Source: Cellvibrio sp. KY-YJ-3 (lineage in GTDB: Bacteria; Pseudomonadota; Gammaproteobacteria; Pseudomonadales; Cellvibrionaceae). From it: a DNA stretch of 64,000 nt. Of this stretch, positions 37,101 through 44,912 are shown piece by piece (position 1 is the first letter of the stretch; every line of letters starts with the position of its first letter). The notes beneath the pieces were generated by a model. It made no database searches and was not told where the DNA came from. It saw nothing but the letters and a program-made list of their open reading frames with translations. The stretch is from the NCBI RefSeq assembly GCF_008806955.1, contig NZ_CP031727.1, positions 2,122,001 through 2,186,000 on the forward strand. The letters run 5' to 3'. A program made the position numbers and the translations under genes.

Positions 37101-37503
37101 TCATGTTGATCCCGCGTATGCCGGTCAAGTGGTGGATGGCATTGAAGTAACCCCAGCGCCGACTGAACCTTTGTATGCCGATATGGATCTCTGTTCAAAT
37201 CCACAATTGATTTGTTCATCGACAGAACACGGTGAGATCAAGTGGATTGCCGGTTTGTTCTTCTGGATGAATGAAGTGCAAGGCTACAACGATCCTGCGT
37301 ACAACTGGAATTACCATGCACAATTGCAAGCCTATGTGGATGGCGGCTTGAAAGGCGATGCGTTTATCAATGCAATCTCCGGCATTGTTAATCGCGGTTG
37401 TCCTGAATCTACTTGCCCGATTAGCGGTGCAGTGGATGGATTGGCCGATAGAAAAGCAAACTTTGTTAAAGTGTTGCAAATTATGGGTTTGAATCCGCAG
37501 TAA
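34108..37503 (+). CDS. Secreted multidomain GH19-type chitinase with an unassigned central domain
   Basis: The 1131-residue protein has a signal peptide ending at AHA-YN, and a GAGGGG ribosome site precedes ATG 34108. Parts in order: a small Cys/Trp-rich module (24-83), a pentapeptide-repeat Ser/Ala linker (88-140), a CBM5/12-like chitin-binding module (146-203, WTFVSNC end), a second Ser linker (205-266), an unassigned region of about 460 residues (268-730), and a C-terminal GH19-like domain (about 735-1131). In the last, SQSMKET places Glu826 as likely general acid, and WWGRGVIQTTGRLNFG matches the family's YGRG-IQ motif. It probably degrades chitin outside the cell, though the GH19 part is divergent. 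Confidence 0.82.
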   Translation: MKTKSMLMLLSSAGLWVGANAHAYNCAPLPQYAPGTYSAGALVKNINKAFRCDVAGWCSVGGPYEPGVGWAASNAWTDLGACDANNNSSSIASSVALSSIAPSSAAPSSIASSVALSSVALSSIALSSVAPSSVASSVNSSTQGGTCPGINIYPNWTQKDWAGNPSHAAGGDQMQYQGKAYRANWWTQSIPGSDGSWTFVSNCSGGVSSTSSSSVVSVSSSSASSASVISLSSSSKSSSSSSSSSSVIVASSSSVSVSSSSVSVVISGYYPTRVNPVSLKVKGWPSDLAMGSFTDNNAAANDALAASGVDSIFANEGNGTGDRGQVITPAVTTQTILQARNIENVSGRSVLPVIGVATADATGIGAEDILNNANLVKHFQNLIRIAATVQANKDSTHANPGALVLNAGLLAQWQTNQNGSFKTAFGSAGNWVAIDVKQAVKDALTNEANYALGSQSLSAIYNLNSLKTEVDSALQNNITGWVQAHNLLIKRLSPDVSFGWVASVSSPGNNTWVHTDFDGLQDVWDAAAFSVSTFANAIGAYTTNNYRPDFLAFDKSADDGLSPSARAAYAYGAKEWENYLNYVRQVTDSLSIPAMLWQISGGHLASVSESIGSYNLANDSGTAGTYFMGDKSIGRNISNVRSEVLNIPLNASVYAGAINVNALLQQTPDYDWGTSGLRRAAFSNVFAILWGSKQGTAVVPTATSATDNGWLKNKIAANKAAGGMPLYGSGQLTTASAITSIPQLNSELLSVENAMNNQAFLYTTPSNGKEPSSIYKWADFLMALNAMHNVGVGPTKYWLLDPTKDDATNIKYAKVAIAAFLSQSMKETIQYDACDENNWSINTGDPVNYPISASCGQLQQDYASYGQDPITGRDNPYSCPRNPKMEVTANTNAKWYGAPGPLFAAPDRVLEKKGLLVNGSVGYWDYGAWFPAVTTVDKSAQAYLREDGKVYDGQKAGKFVWNGSAGKSVEGCGWWGRGVIQTTGRLNFGKLNHFLGRSHVDPAYAGQVVDGIEVTPAPTEPLYADMDLCSNPQLICSSTEHGEIKWIAGLFFWMNEVQGYNDPAYNWNYHAQLQAYVDGGLKGDAFINAISGIVNRGCPESTCPISGAVDGLADRKANFVKVLQIMGLNPQ
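34373..34527 (+). repeat. Pentapeptide-coding linker repeat
   Basis: About ten units of SS-[VI]-A-[LPS] (for example SSVALSSVALSSIALSSVAP) encoded in tandem with silent variation. An extended flexible linker between the two small N-terminal modules. Confidence 0.85.
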
Positions 37504-37545
37504 AACGCGAGTGTAAAATAGAGCACCTGTTAGCGAAGGTGCAAT

Positions 37546-37578
37546 AAAAAACCCGGCACTAAAACGCCGGGTTTTTTT
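37546..37578. terminator. Bidirectional terminator between chitinase-like gene and aqpZ
   Basis: AAAAACCCGGC, a 9-base loop, GCCGGGTTTTT and more T. A second smaller hairpin (GCACCT...AGGTGC, 37523-37542) precedes it. Confidence 0.9.
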
Positions 37579-37621
37579 GTTATGCGTCTTACTAAATAAT
37601 AAAGCGCACTTCACTTTTACA

Positions 37622-38314
37622 TCATTGTTTTTCACTGCCAATAAAACGATAAATTACCGCACCTAGAATTGCGCCGACAATCGGTGCTACCCAAAATACC
37701 CACAGTTGTGCAGTTGCCCAATCCCCCACATAAATTGCTACACCTGTACTGCGTGCAGGGTTTACTGAAGTGTTGGTGACCGGAATGCTGATTAAATGAA
37801 TCAAAGTAAGTGCCAAACCAATTGCGATGGGAGCAAAACCAGTCGGTGCGCGTTTATCCGTCGCCCCTAAAATAATGATGAGGAAAAATGCAGTGAGCAC
37901 TACCTCGGCGATAAGTGCAGATTGCAGTGAGTAACCGCCGGGGGAGTGATCGCCATAGCCATTGGAAGCAAAACCACCGGCAACATCAAAACCGGGTGCA
38001 CCGCTGGCAATCAGGTATAAAACCCCTCCTGCAGCTATGCCGCCTAGCACTTGCGCAATAATGTAGGGGAGTAATTGTGTTGCGGGAAAACGGCCGCCTG
38101 CCCAAAGGCCAATTGAAACGGCGGGGTTCAAGTGACAACCGGAAATGTGGCCAATGGCAAATGCCATAGTGAGTACGGTTAAACCAAACGCGAGCGACAC
38201 GCCCAGTAAACCTATGCCAACCTCGGGGAACGCTGCTGCAATCACTGCACTGCCACAGCCACCGAAGATCAACCAAAAAGTACCAAAAAACTCAGCGCCA
38301 TACTGTTTCATCAT
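37622..38314 (-). CDS. aqpZ: Aquaporin Z
   Basis: The 230-residue inner-membrane channel has six hydrophobic helices and both NPA motifs, HLNPAVSIG and SVNPARSTG. The Arg after the second NPA is present, and the bulky residues near the filter fit the water-selective AqpZ type rather than glycerol facilitators. It begins [21 protein letters not shown], typical of AqpZ. It stands alone, with a 213-base upstream region in which I see no clear regulatory motif. Confidence 0.95.
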   Translation of the reverse strand: MMKQYGAEFFGTFWLIFGGCGSAVIAAAFPEVGIGLLGVSLAFGLTVLTMAFAIGHISGCHLNPAVSIGLWAGGRFPATQLLPYIIAQVLGGIAAGGVLYLIASGAPGFDVAGGFASNGYGDHSPGGYSLQSALIAEVVLTAFFLIIILGATDKRAPTGFAPIAIGLALTLIHLISIPVTNTSVNPARSTGVAIYVGDWATAQLWVFWVAPIVGAILGAVIYRFIGSEKQ

Positions 38315-38527
38315 GTGCTCCTGCTTAACGATGTCTATTAAAAAAATAGATAGTTATTGCGGCTTGTCATCCCAGCGCAGTTTGATACCTCTTAACCCTG
38401 AGGCGGCAGGGCGCAAACTATCCTTTTGATTTCAAACAGAGTTTCGCGAACGGTCAATCAAGTGCCATCATCAATAGAACAGCACCTTTGCGGATCATAT
38501 ACCACTATAGTTGTGTTTTTGTTGTAT

Positions 38528-39085
38528 TCAAAACGTAAGGCCAGTGCTTACATACAAATTCCAGTAATGCGCTTTGGTATCGCCGGGTTCACCAAACAAT
38601 TGGTAGTCCACACCCACACCGAGCAACAAGTTTTCCTGAATCCGCAAACCCACTTCGCCGTTAGCTTCAAACATGGCTTCCCAGTCGTTTAAATCAGGGT
38701 TTTTGAATTTAAATTTACCAATGCCCGCGCCCACACTGCCCAGTAAATACAAACCGGAGTCATAGGCGTAGGGATCATAATTAATTCCACCAAAACCAAC
38801 GGAATAGGTTTCCACTTTTACATCCGGTATCTCTTGCTCCAGCTGCGTCACATTCTGGTTCGCGGCAAGATAAACCGGTATGCGCGGCAATATAAGTTTT
38901 ACGCCCAAACTCCGCTCAAAATTCATATCGTATTTTTCATAATCCGAATACTCAAACTCATCTTCATCCGCAATGATCGTACCCCAGGGTGCAAACTTAA
39001 ATTGCACAACCATCGGTAAATCGTCCTGCGCATGACTTAGGTTGGTAGTTAGACCTAATAACAATATGAATAAAAAACGTTTCAT
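38528..39085 (-). CDS. Small outer-membrane beta-barrel protein
   Basis: The 185-residue protein has a signal peptide (KRFLFILLLGLTTNLSHAQ, cleavage after SHA). The rest alternates polar and hydrophobic residues in short strands (YSVGFGGINYD, LYLLGSVGAGIGKFKF, ENLLLGVGVDYQLFG) and ends in a C-terminal Phe, as outer-membrane barrels do. Start ATG 39085 is chosen; the frame continues to 39172 through a palindromic element. Probably an 8-strand barrel; the function is unknown. Confidence 0.75.
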   Translation of the reverse strand: MKRFLFILLLGLTTNLSHAQDDLPMVVQFKFAPWGTIIADEDEFEYSDYEKYDMNFERSLGVKLILPRIPVYLAANQNVTQLEQEIPDVKVETYSVGFGGINYDPYAYDSGLYLLGSVGAGIGKFKFKNPDLNDWEAMFEANGEVGLRIQENLLLGVGVDYQLFGEPGDTKAHYWNLYVSTGLTF

Positions 39086-39128
39086 TATTTTCCTTGAATA
39101 ATTAAGACACATTAGGTTGAAGTAGTAG

Positions 39129-39152
39129 GGCGGCTTCGCGAAGCAAGCCGCC
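39129..39152. repeat. GC-rich nested palindrome (REP-like)
   Basis: GGCGGCTT and AAGCCGCC (outer arms) enclose and overlap GCTTCGCGAAGC, a perfect 12-bp palindrome (39133-39144). Two alternative hairpins can form. A GTAGGATGGGTAG stretch nearby recalls half of a dispersed repeat. Lies just upstream of the outer-membrane protein gene. Confidence 0.5.
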
Positions 39153-39222
39153 GAAGGTCGTAGAACGGCCAAAAGCGGAAGTTGGCACTTATGTAGGATG
39201 GGTAGAAAATACCTTCTACAAC

Positions 39223-40009
39223 TTAATTAGCACTAGCTTTATAAGTTAGCATTGCTCTATCAGAAGAAACATCATAACTCCAAATATGAGTTACTGAACG
39301 GCCAGATATAGCAATTAACGCAATTGAGTCTCCATTGGCAATAACCTTTAACGGTGAAGCACGATAATTATTGCGATCATAAATGCGGCCATAGCCCACA
39401 AGCTTGTCAGCAACTCTCTTACTTTTTAAATAAGCCCCTTCACCGCTAAAGATCACAATTTCGCCCGAAGCGCTCCAGCCGACATAACGATCCATAGTTT
39501 CATCATAGAATATAGAATTTATGTCGTGATTTTGTGCCGAATAAGCGTCAAGCCAAGCATCTTTTGCTGGAAAATATCGATAAAGATACCCTTCACCACC
39601 AAAGGAAATAATCGACAGTAAATCTCTTTTACTATCATAGGTAATGTCTGTACCCCAAGAAATTTCTGGTAAATTTTGTGGTACTGCGGAGCTACTGTGC
39701 TTAGCTCCGGACTTATCGATGGACTCGATCTTCCCGTTCTGCAATTTATAGATAATATTGCTTTTAGTCGAAACCGCCACACCTTGGTTTACGTAAGCGC
39801 TTTTACTGTCGGCCTTAGGCCCTTGCAACGTCCATTCAACAAAATCATTGTTGATAGTCAATAATCGAAACGATAAATCTTTTGTCGGCTTTTCTACCGG
39901 AGGCCAATCCAAACTAAGTTTTTTATTAACACTATCAACGGGAGAAACAACAATCTGGGTAGCAATTTTGTAAGAACCACTAAAGTAATCAACATGGTTG
40001 GTAGAGAAA
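39223..40009 (-). pseudogene. 5'-truncated beta-propeller-like gene, cut by the IS element
   Basis: About 262 codons remain; the reading frame runs into the IS end at 40009 without any start codon of its own. There is no ATG before the late DETMDRYVGW region. The protein shows repeated short motifs of the kind ISFGGEGYLYRYFPAKDAW and WSASGEIVIFSGEGAYL, which look like propeller blades. Base composition is more AT-rich than the neighbours, which hints at transfer. The missing N-terminus is not on the other side of the IS, where the corresponding frame has a stop after a few codons. Confidence 0.75.
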
Positions 40010-40024
40010 TGGACTTCCCAGATT

Positions 40025-40867
40025 TTACTCGACACTTTCGAGCCTCTGAAAAAACGCCTCTTCGTATTTAACGGGAGATAACCCGCCGTTATGAGAGTGG
40101 CGTTTGACCGGATTGTAGAACATCTCAATAAAATTAAATATTTCTGTTTTGGCTTCTTCCCTTGTGCTGTAAATCTTTCTGCGGGTTACGCGCTTCTTAA
40201 ATGTCGAAAAAAAGCTTTCCGCAACTGCGTTGTCATGACAATTTCCTCGGCGACTCATGGATGGAATGAAATTGTTAGCGTCCATAAAGGCCGTATAATC
40301 GTGACTCCCATATTGACTGCCTTGATCACTATGAATGAGTACGGTATCTCTTGGCTGACGCCGTAGCTTTGCCATGAGCAGTGCATCAATTACCAAGTGG
40401 CGATCAATATTCTTTCCCATAGACCAACCAACTATGCGCCGAGAAAATAAATCCAGTACCGTTGCCACGTACAAAAAGCCTTCGTAAGTTCGCACGTAAG
40501 TAATGTCACTAACCCACGAAACATTGGGCGCTTCAGGGTTAAAATTCCGGTTCAACAAATTGGCTGCAATCTTGGCGGTTTTGCTTCCTTTGATGTAGCG
40601 TCGCTTATAGCCAATCTGCGCTTTTATCCGGTGTTTACGCATGATTTTAGCTACGCGATGCACACTGCATGTCTCGCCCGCTTCACGCAAATCTTTGTGT
40701 ATCCACGGACTCCCGTAAGTGCCGCCACTCGCCAGGTAATGCTCTTTAATTAATATCAATAACCGCTGATCTTCCTGCTCGCGTTTTGATACCGGATTTT
40801 TTAGCCAAGCGTAGTAGCCACTGGGGTGAAGCTTTAAAACATGACACATCAAACGTACTGAATGCAT
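40025..40867 (-). CDS. IS3-family transposase OrfB (DDE integrase)
   Basis: The 280-residue protein has the HTH_21-like region (ASGGTYGSPWIHKDLREAG) and an rve integrase core. The catalytic acids are in SWVSDITYV, LIHSDQGSQYGS and DNAVAESFFSTFK, so the D-D-(35)-E triad is complete. It is normally made as an OrfAB fusion by -1 frameshifting. The frame is open upstream of its ATG back to the slippery site, as expected. It appears intact. Confidence 0.95.
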   Translation of the reverse strand: MHSVRLMCHVLKLHPSGYYAWLKNPVSKREQEDQRLLILIKEHYLASGGTYGSPWIHKDLREAGETCSVHRVAKIMRKHRIKAQIGYKRRYIKGSKTAKIAANLLNRNFNPEAPNVSWVSDITYVRTYEGFLYVATVLDLFSRRIVGWSMGKNIDRHLVIDALLMAKLRRQPRDTVLIHSDQGSQYGSHDYTAFMDANNFIPSMSRRGNCHDNAVAESFFSTFKKRVTRRKIYSTREEAKTEIFNFIEMFYNPVKRHSHNGGLSPVKYEEAFFQRLESVE

Positions 40868-40896
40868 TTTGATGTGAGCCCTGATAAAGGCGTACT

Positions 40897-41181
40897 TTAT
40901 TCGTGCTCCCTTGCAAAGTACGCGGCGGCCTTTTTTAAAATATCGCGCTCCTCGGTCACCCGTCTGAGTTCTGCTTTGAGTCGCGCGATTTCGGCTTGCT
41001 CGTCAACGTGGGTCGCCTGGCGGGGTTGTGGTTCGTTGTATTTCTTGAGCCAGTTGTACAGGCTGTGGGTGGTGGTTCCCAGCCGTTCCGCAACTTCCGC
41101 AACGGAATAGCCTCGTTCAGTAATTTGCTTGATGGCTTCTTTCTTGAATTCTTCAGTAAATCGTTTGCCTGACATAGACAC
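40897..41181 (-). CDS. IS3-family transposase OrfA
   Basis: The 94-residue protein has an N-terminal helix-turn-helix (YSVAEVAERLGTTTHSLYNWLKKY) and a C-terminal leucine-zipper-like helix (AEIARLKAELRRVTEERDILKKA). It binds the IS ends and forms the N-terminus of the OrfAB transposase. Confidence 0.94.
   Translation of the reverse strand: MSMSGKRFTEEFKKEAIKQITERGYSVAEVAERLGTTTHSLYNWLKKYNEPQPRQATHVDEQAEIARLKAELRRVTEERDILKKAAAYFAREHE
40930..40936 (-). other. Programmed -1 frameshift site of the IS
   Basis: On the minus strand the orfA frame passes through AAAAAAG (A6G), the standard slippery heptamer of IS3 elements, about 40 bases before its stop. Shifting -1 here enters the open orfB frame. 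Confidence 0.85.
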
Positions 41182-41309
41182 CTCATCTTGGAGTTAGATT
41201 ATGAGGCTTTTAGGTGTCTAGTGATATCTGGGAAGTCCAAGGCTCGGAGGAAAAGGTCAATTACACAATATAACCAAGGGGGAATTCGTGGGTTTTATCT
41301 GGCTGGAAG

Positions 41310-41346
41310 CTACAGTTACCAAAAAATCAGAATGTGGTAACTGTAG
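41310..41346. repeat. 11-bp perfect inverted repeat beside the IS
   Basis: CTACAGTTACC, a 15-base loop, GGTAACTGTAG. It lies between the IS right end and the transglutaminase-like stop. The T-run lies in the loop, not after the stem, so it is not a standard terminator for the minus-strand operon. Confidence 0.6.
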
Positions 41347-41368
41347 ATATCACCGGTGGGGCGGGTAT

Positions 41369-42286
41369 TTAGCTTTGGCTTTGGCTTTGCGTTTGAAAAA
41401 AATCTTCTTCGATTCTTCTTACATCTACCGAGACAAATAATTGCGGTGAAACGCCGCCGCCAAAAATAACGCCTTTGAGTGGGGTTACATCGGAATAGTC
41501 GCGGCCCCAGGCGGTGGTGATGTGTTGTTCGCCGGTGACTTTGTTGTTGGTGGGGTCAAATTCGTACCAGCCTTCGCCGGGTGAATAAACGGCGAACCAG
41601 GCGTGGGTGGCGTCAGCGCCGATTAATTTTTCCTGGCCGGGGGCGGGTAGGGTTTCTAAATAGCCGCTGACGTAACGCGCAGGGTAGCCGAGTGAGCGCA
41701 GGCAGCCGATGGCGAGGTGGGCGAAATCCTGACAGACGCCGCGTTTGTGTTTGAGCACATCGGCGAGTGGTGTGGCGACGTCGGAAAATTCCGGGTCATA
41801 AACGAAATCGGTAAATATGCGTTGGGTTAAATCCATCACCGCCGATAAAAACGGGCGGTCGTCGCTGAAGGAGGCGGCGGCATAATCGGCAAGATCCTGA
41901 TGCTGTTGCACCATGGGGGAGTCGAGCATAAATTCGCGCGCGCAGAGTGTTTCCCAATCTTTACTGTGCTGCAGCAAATATTTTACGTAGCTGCAGGGGT
42001 TGCCAAAATCCAGGTTGATACTGGTGCTGCTGTCCTTAATGGTGATTTCGCTGGTGATACTGACATCCAATTCGCTGTGCGCTTTTTCAATCGAAAATTG
42101 TAAAAACTGATTGCCAAAATAATCGCTGCGGCTATTGCTGGTGGTGGCCGGTGGTGAGAGTTTTATATCGATAGTGTCTACGCGCTGGCGATCAGTGGAG
42201 CGCGGTAAAACATAGGCCAGGTTGTAGCAATGGCTCACCGGTAATGCGTAGGCATAGCGAGTGGTATGGCGAATGCGATATTTCAT
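41369..42286 (-). CDS. Transglutaminase-like protein (short form)
   Basis: The 305-residue protein has the bacterial transglutaminase N-terminal beta domain (MKYRIRHTTRYAYALPV, 1-80) and a catalytic core with Cys185 in GVCQDFAH, His228 in ATHAWFAVY and Asp244 in EFDPTNN. There is no signal peptide, so it acts in the cytoplasm, as cysteine peptidase or amide-transferring enzyme. The ATP-grasp/alpha-E fusion gene lies 12 bases upstream. The C-terminus is a QTQSQSQS tail. Confidence 0.93.
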   Translation of the reverse strand: MKYRIRHTTRYAYALPVSHCYNLAYVLPRSTDRQRVDTIDIKLSPPATTSNSRSDYFGNQFLQFSIEKAHSELDVSITSEITIKDSSTSINLDFGNPCSYVKYLLQHSKDWETLCAREFMLDSPMVQQHQDLADYAAASFSDDRPFLSAVMDLTQRIFTDFVYDPEFSDVATPLADVLKHKRGVCQDFAHLAIGCLRSLGYPARYVSGYLETLPAPGQEKLIGADATHAWFAVYSPGEGWYEFDPTNNKVTGEQHITTAWGRDYSDVTPLKGVIFGGGVSPQLFVSVDVRRIEEDFFQTQSQSQS

Positions 42287-42298
42287 AATCCCGGCTTC

Positions 42299-44857
42299 CT
42301 AGAGCTGCTCTTGCCACTCGGTATTTTTTACCAGCAGCTGTGGCCCTTCGGTGTGATCGAAGTAGCGCTGCCCAATGGCCTTGGCCACTTGCGTCATTAA
42401 ATACTGCAAGCGCGACAGCAATTGATCCAGTTCGGTGCGAATACTATTGTGGGTTTTTACCAGCGCGCTAATGTCACTTAGTTTCAACGCGGTAGTCGCT
42501 TCCAATAATAATTTGTGTTCGCTGCTGAGAATTTCGCGGTCATCGGGCAAGTCAGAAAAATGATGTTCCAATTCGTTGAGTTGATAAATTAACGAGCGCG
42601 GATTTTTGCTATTCAGCATTAACATTTCCAGAGCTTGTTCCAATCGAATACCGTTTTGATAGCGGCGGCGATAGGGAATAAGCGCTTCACTGCACAGCAA
42701 ACTGGATTCGATAAGCGTTTCCTGTTCTATCTCATCAAATTCGGTGGCAAGCAGTGAACGCAGGGTATTAATAATTTGCAGCGCGCGCTCCAAACGGCGG
42801 CCCATTTCCATAAAGTGCCAGCCATTGCCGCGTGTCATGCTTTCGTGAATTAATCCGGCAAAAGCAAGTAGCGTGGTAATGAGCGGCGCCAGTGCTTCTT
42901 CCGGTGCGGAAAGCGAGCTGGGCTCCAAGGCTAATTTTAATTGCTCCAGTTCATCGCCAATATCGTTAATCACGCGCTGGGTATCGCTGGAGAGTTGCTC
43001 TTTGACTTGTTCGGCGGCTTCAATCATCGCCGTTAAATTATTGGCGACACTGCCGAGGCGGCGACTGTCCAAAATAATTGCAATCATTTCCGGTTCAGGG
43101 TTCTTGAACAGTTCCGGTTGCAAACTGGTAAAGCCGGGGTAGGTGGCAGTGACGTGGGTAACGGCACTCAGCAGTGTGCGACATACCGCGTCGGGCAATT
43201 TTTCGGTTTTATTTAATTGAATAAATACCGTGCGCAATAAACGCATGGCGGATTCTGCGCGCTCGGCGTAGCGGCCCATCCAAAATAAATTTTCTACCAC
43301 GCGGCTGGGCAGTGCACTGCTGCCTTCTGTGGATGATTGCATATCCAGGGTGCGCAGGCTAATTTGTTTTTCCGGTTCCGAGGCGAGCACCCAGGTGTCT
43401 TTGGAAACAGAGCCGCGTTGGTTGGAAATAATTTTTTTATCCGGGTCCAGGTTTACGCGCGTAAGGCCGCCGGGCATTACCGCGTAAGAACTTTCACTGG
43501 CAACTGCGAAGGTGCGCAATACCGATGCACGCGGTTGGATTTGCCCCTGATGCCAGGTGGGCGTTTGTGCGCCGGCCACATATTCCTGCGCCGCAAATTG
43601 CAGCGGATTTTTACGAATGCGATTTTGCCAGGCTTGTAATTTTTTATCGTCTAGATCCGCGCCGTACACTTCATACAAACCGGGGCGACGATAGGTAGGT
43701 TTAATCAGTAAATTTTTTAAATTGCTACACACATATTCCAAGTCGTCGCTATTGCCACACCACCAGGTTTTCACCGAGGGCATTTGTAAATCGCGCCCGA
43801 GCAAGGCTTGGGCAACCGCGGGTAAATAACGCAATAGCGCCGGGTTTTCCAATACGCTGGAACCGAGTGGGTTGGCGATAGCAACATGGCCGAGGCGCGC
43901 CACTTCCAGCAGGCCGGGCACACCTAGGCGTGAATCGCCTTTTAATTCAACCGGATCGCAATAGACATCATCCACGCGGCGCAAAATTACATCGACACGT
44001 TTTAAACCGTCGAGCGCTTTCATCCACACATAACCATTGCGCACACTTAAATCGCCGCCTTGTACTAATTGGAAACCCAAATAGTTGGCGAGATAGGCGT
44101 GCTCAAAATAGGCTTCGTTATAAATGCCGGGGGTGAGTACAACAATGCGTGCAATACCACCGTTGGGATTTAATTCCTGCAGGCGTTGACGCAAGCGCGA
44201 AAAAAATAATGACAGTCGATGCACATGACTATCGCGAAACAAACTGGGGAATACGCGGTTCATGACCGTGCGATTTTCCAGCGCATAACCTGCGCCGGAA
44301 GGCGCTTGGGTGCGGTCGGCCATCACCCGCATTTGACCGTCATGGGCGCGCACCAGGTCGGCGCCGTGCACAATTAATTGTTGTGCGCCGGGCAATTTTA
44401 TATTTTGACAGGGGCGTAAAAACCCCTGATGGGAAAATAATAATTCTGGCGGGATAACACCACGGCGCACCAGGCTGCGTTCGCCGTAAATATCTTGCAG
44501 CAGTAAATTAAATAATTCGGCGCGTTCAACCAGTGCGGTTTCAATGTTGTTCCATTCGTCGCTGTGAATTAACAGCGGAATAGGATTGAGTTGCCAGCTT
44601 TGGCTCGCATCCGGCTCGTCGTAAATTTTGTAGGTGGCACCATCGTCGCGCAGAATGCGGCGTGCTTTTTTCTGCCGCTCTTCAATGGCATCGTGCCCCA
44701 GCGTTTGTAAGCTGTGTAACAGGTAGCGCCAATGCGGGCGAATACCGCCTTCAGTATCGTAGGCTTCATCCACCCCCGCTTGTGGGGATGGATAAGTGAA
44801 TGCCTTACTGCTCATTGTATTGCCCTGATTGTCCATAAGCGCGGAAGAGAGGTTCAT
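42299..44857 (-). CDS. Fused circularly permuted ATP-grasp / alpha-E protein
   Basis: Up to 852 residues. Residues 40-495 are the ATP-grasp half (NLLLQDIYGERSLV, APSGAGYALENRTVMNRVF, LTPGIYNEAYFEHAYLANYLG, GGLTRVNLD). Residues 516-830 are the alpha-E half (SRVVENLFWMGRYAERAESA). The two halves match the separate genes at 31146 and 32604. The glycine-rich loop of the separate ATP-grasp protein (ESGGYGM) is replaced here by YRRPGLYEV, so nucleotide handling may differ. Start is uncertain: ATG at 44857, 44836 or 44815. It is in an operon with both transglutaminase-like genes. Confidence 0.92.
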   Translation of the reverse strand: MNLSSALMDNQGNTMSSKAFTYPSPQAGVDEAYDTEGGIRPHWRYLLHSLQTLGHDAIEERQKKARRILRDDGATYKIYDEPDASQSWQLNPIPLLIHSDEWNNIETALVERAELFNLLLQDIYGERSLVRRGVIPPELLFSHQGFLRPCQNIKLPGAQQLIVHGADLVRAHDGQMRVMADRTQAPSGAGYALENRTVMNRVFPSLFRDSHVHRLSLFFSRLRQRLQELNPNGGIARIVVLTPGIYNEAYFEHAYLANYLGFQLVQGGDLSVRNGYVWMKALDGLKRVDVILRRVDDVYCDPVELKGDSRLGVPGLLEVARLGHVAIANPLGSSVLENPALLRYLPAVAQALLGRDLQMPSVKTWWCGNSDDLEYVCSNLKNLLIKPTYRRPGLYEVYGADLDDKKLQAWQNRIRKNPLQFAAQEYVAGAQTPTWHQGQIQPRASVLRTFAVASESSYAVMPGGLTRVNLDPDKKIISNQRGSVSKDTWVLASEPEKQISLRTLDMQSSTEGSSALPSRVVENLFWMGRYAERAESAMRLLRTVFIQLNKTEKLPDAVCRTLLSAVTHVTATYPGFTSLQPELFKNPEPEMIAIILDSRRLGSVANNLTAMIEAAEQVKEQLSSDTQRVINDIGDELEQLKLALEPSSLSAPEEALAPLITTLLAFAGLIHESMTRGNGWHFMEMGRRLERALQIINTLRSLLATEFDEIEQETLIESSLLCSEALIPYRRRYQNGIRLEQALEMLMLNSKNPRSLIYQLNELEHHFSDLPDDREILSSEHKLLLEATTALKLSDISALVKTHNSIRTELDQLLSRLQYLMTQVAKAIGQRYFDHTEGPQLLVKNTEWQEQL

Positions 44858-44912
44858 GATAATCAGTAATTGTTATGAATATGGCCCCGATTGTAACCCT
44901 ATTCACCTCGCT

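Larger units (their letters stand above)
40010..41239 (-). mobile_element. IS3-family insertion sequence, 1230 bp
   Basis: The ends are inverted repeats of about 28 bases: TGGACTTCCCAGATTTTACT (left) against the complement of the right end, TGGACTTCCCAGATATCACT, with GACAC continuing in both. It holds orfA and orfB with an A6G frameshift site. Flanking bases show no target duplication (AAA on the left, AGG on the right), so one side has probably been rearranged since insertion. Confidence 0.93.

Noticed and set aside
39223-40128. A 301-residue open frame reading from the IS into the adjacent gene
   Set aside because: The first 40 residues are IS sequence in an antisense-irrelevant frame; the real gene is a 5'-truncated remnant ending at the IS boundary.
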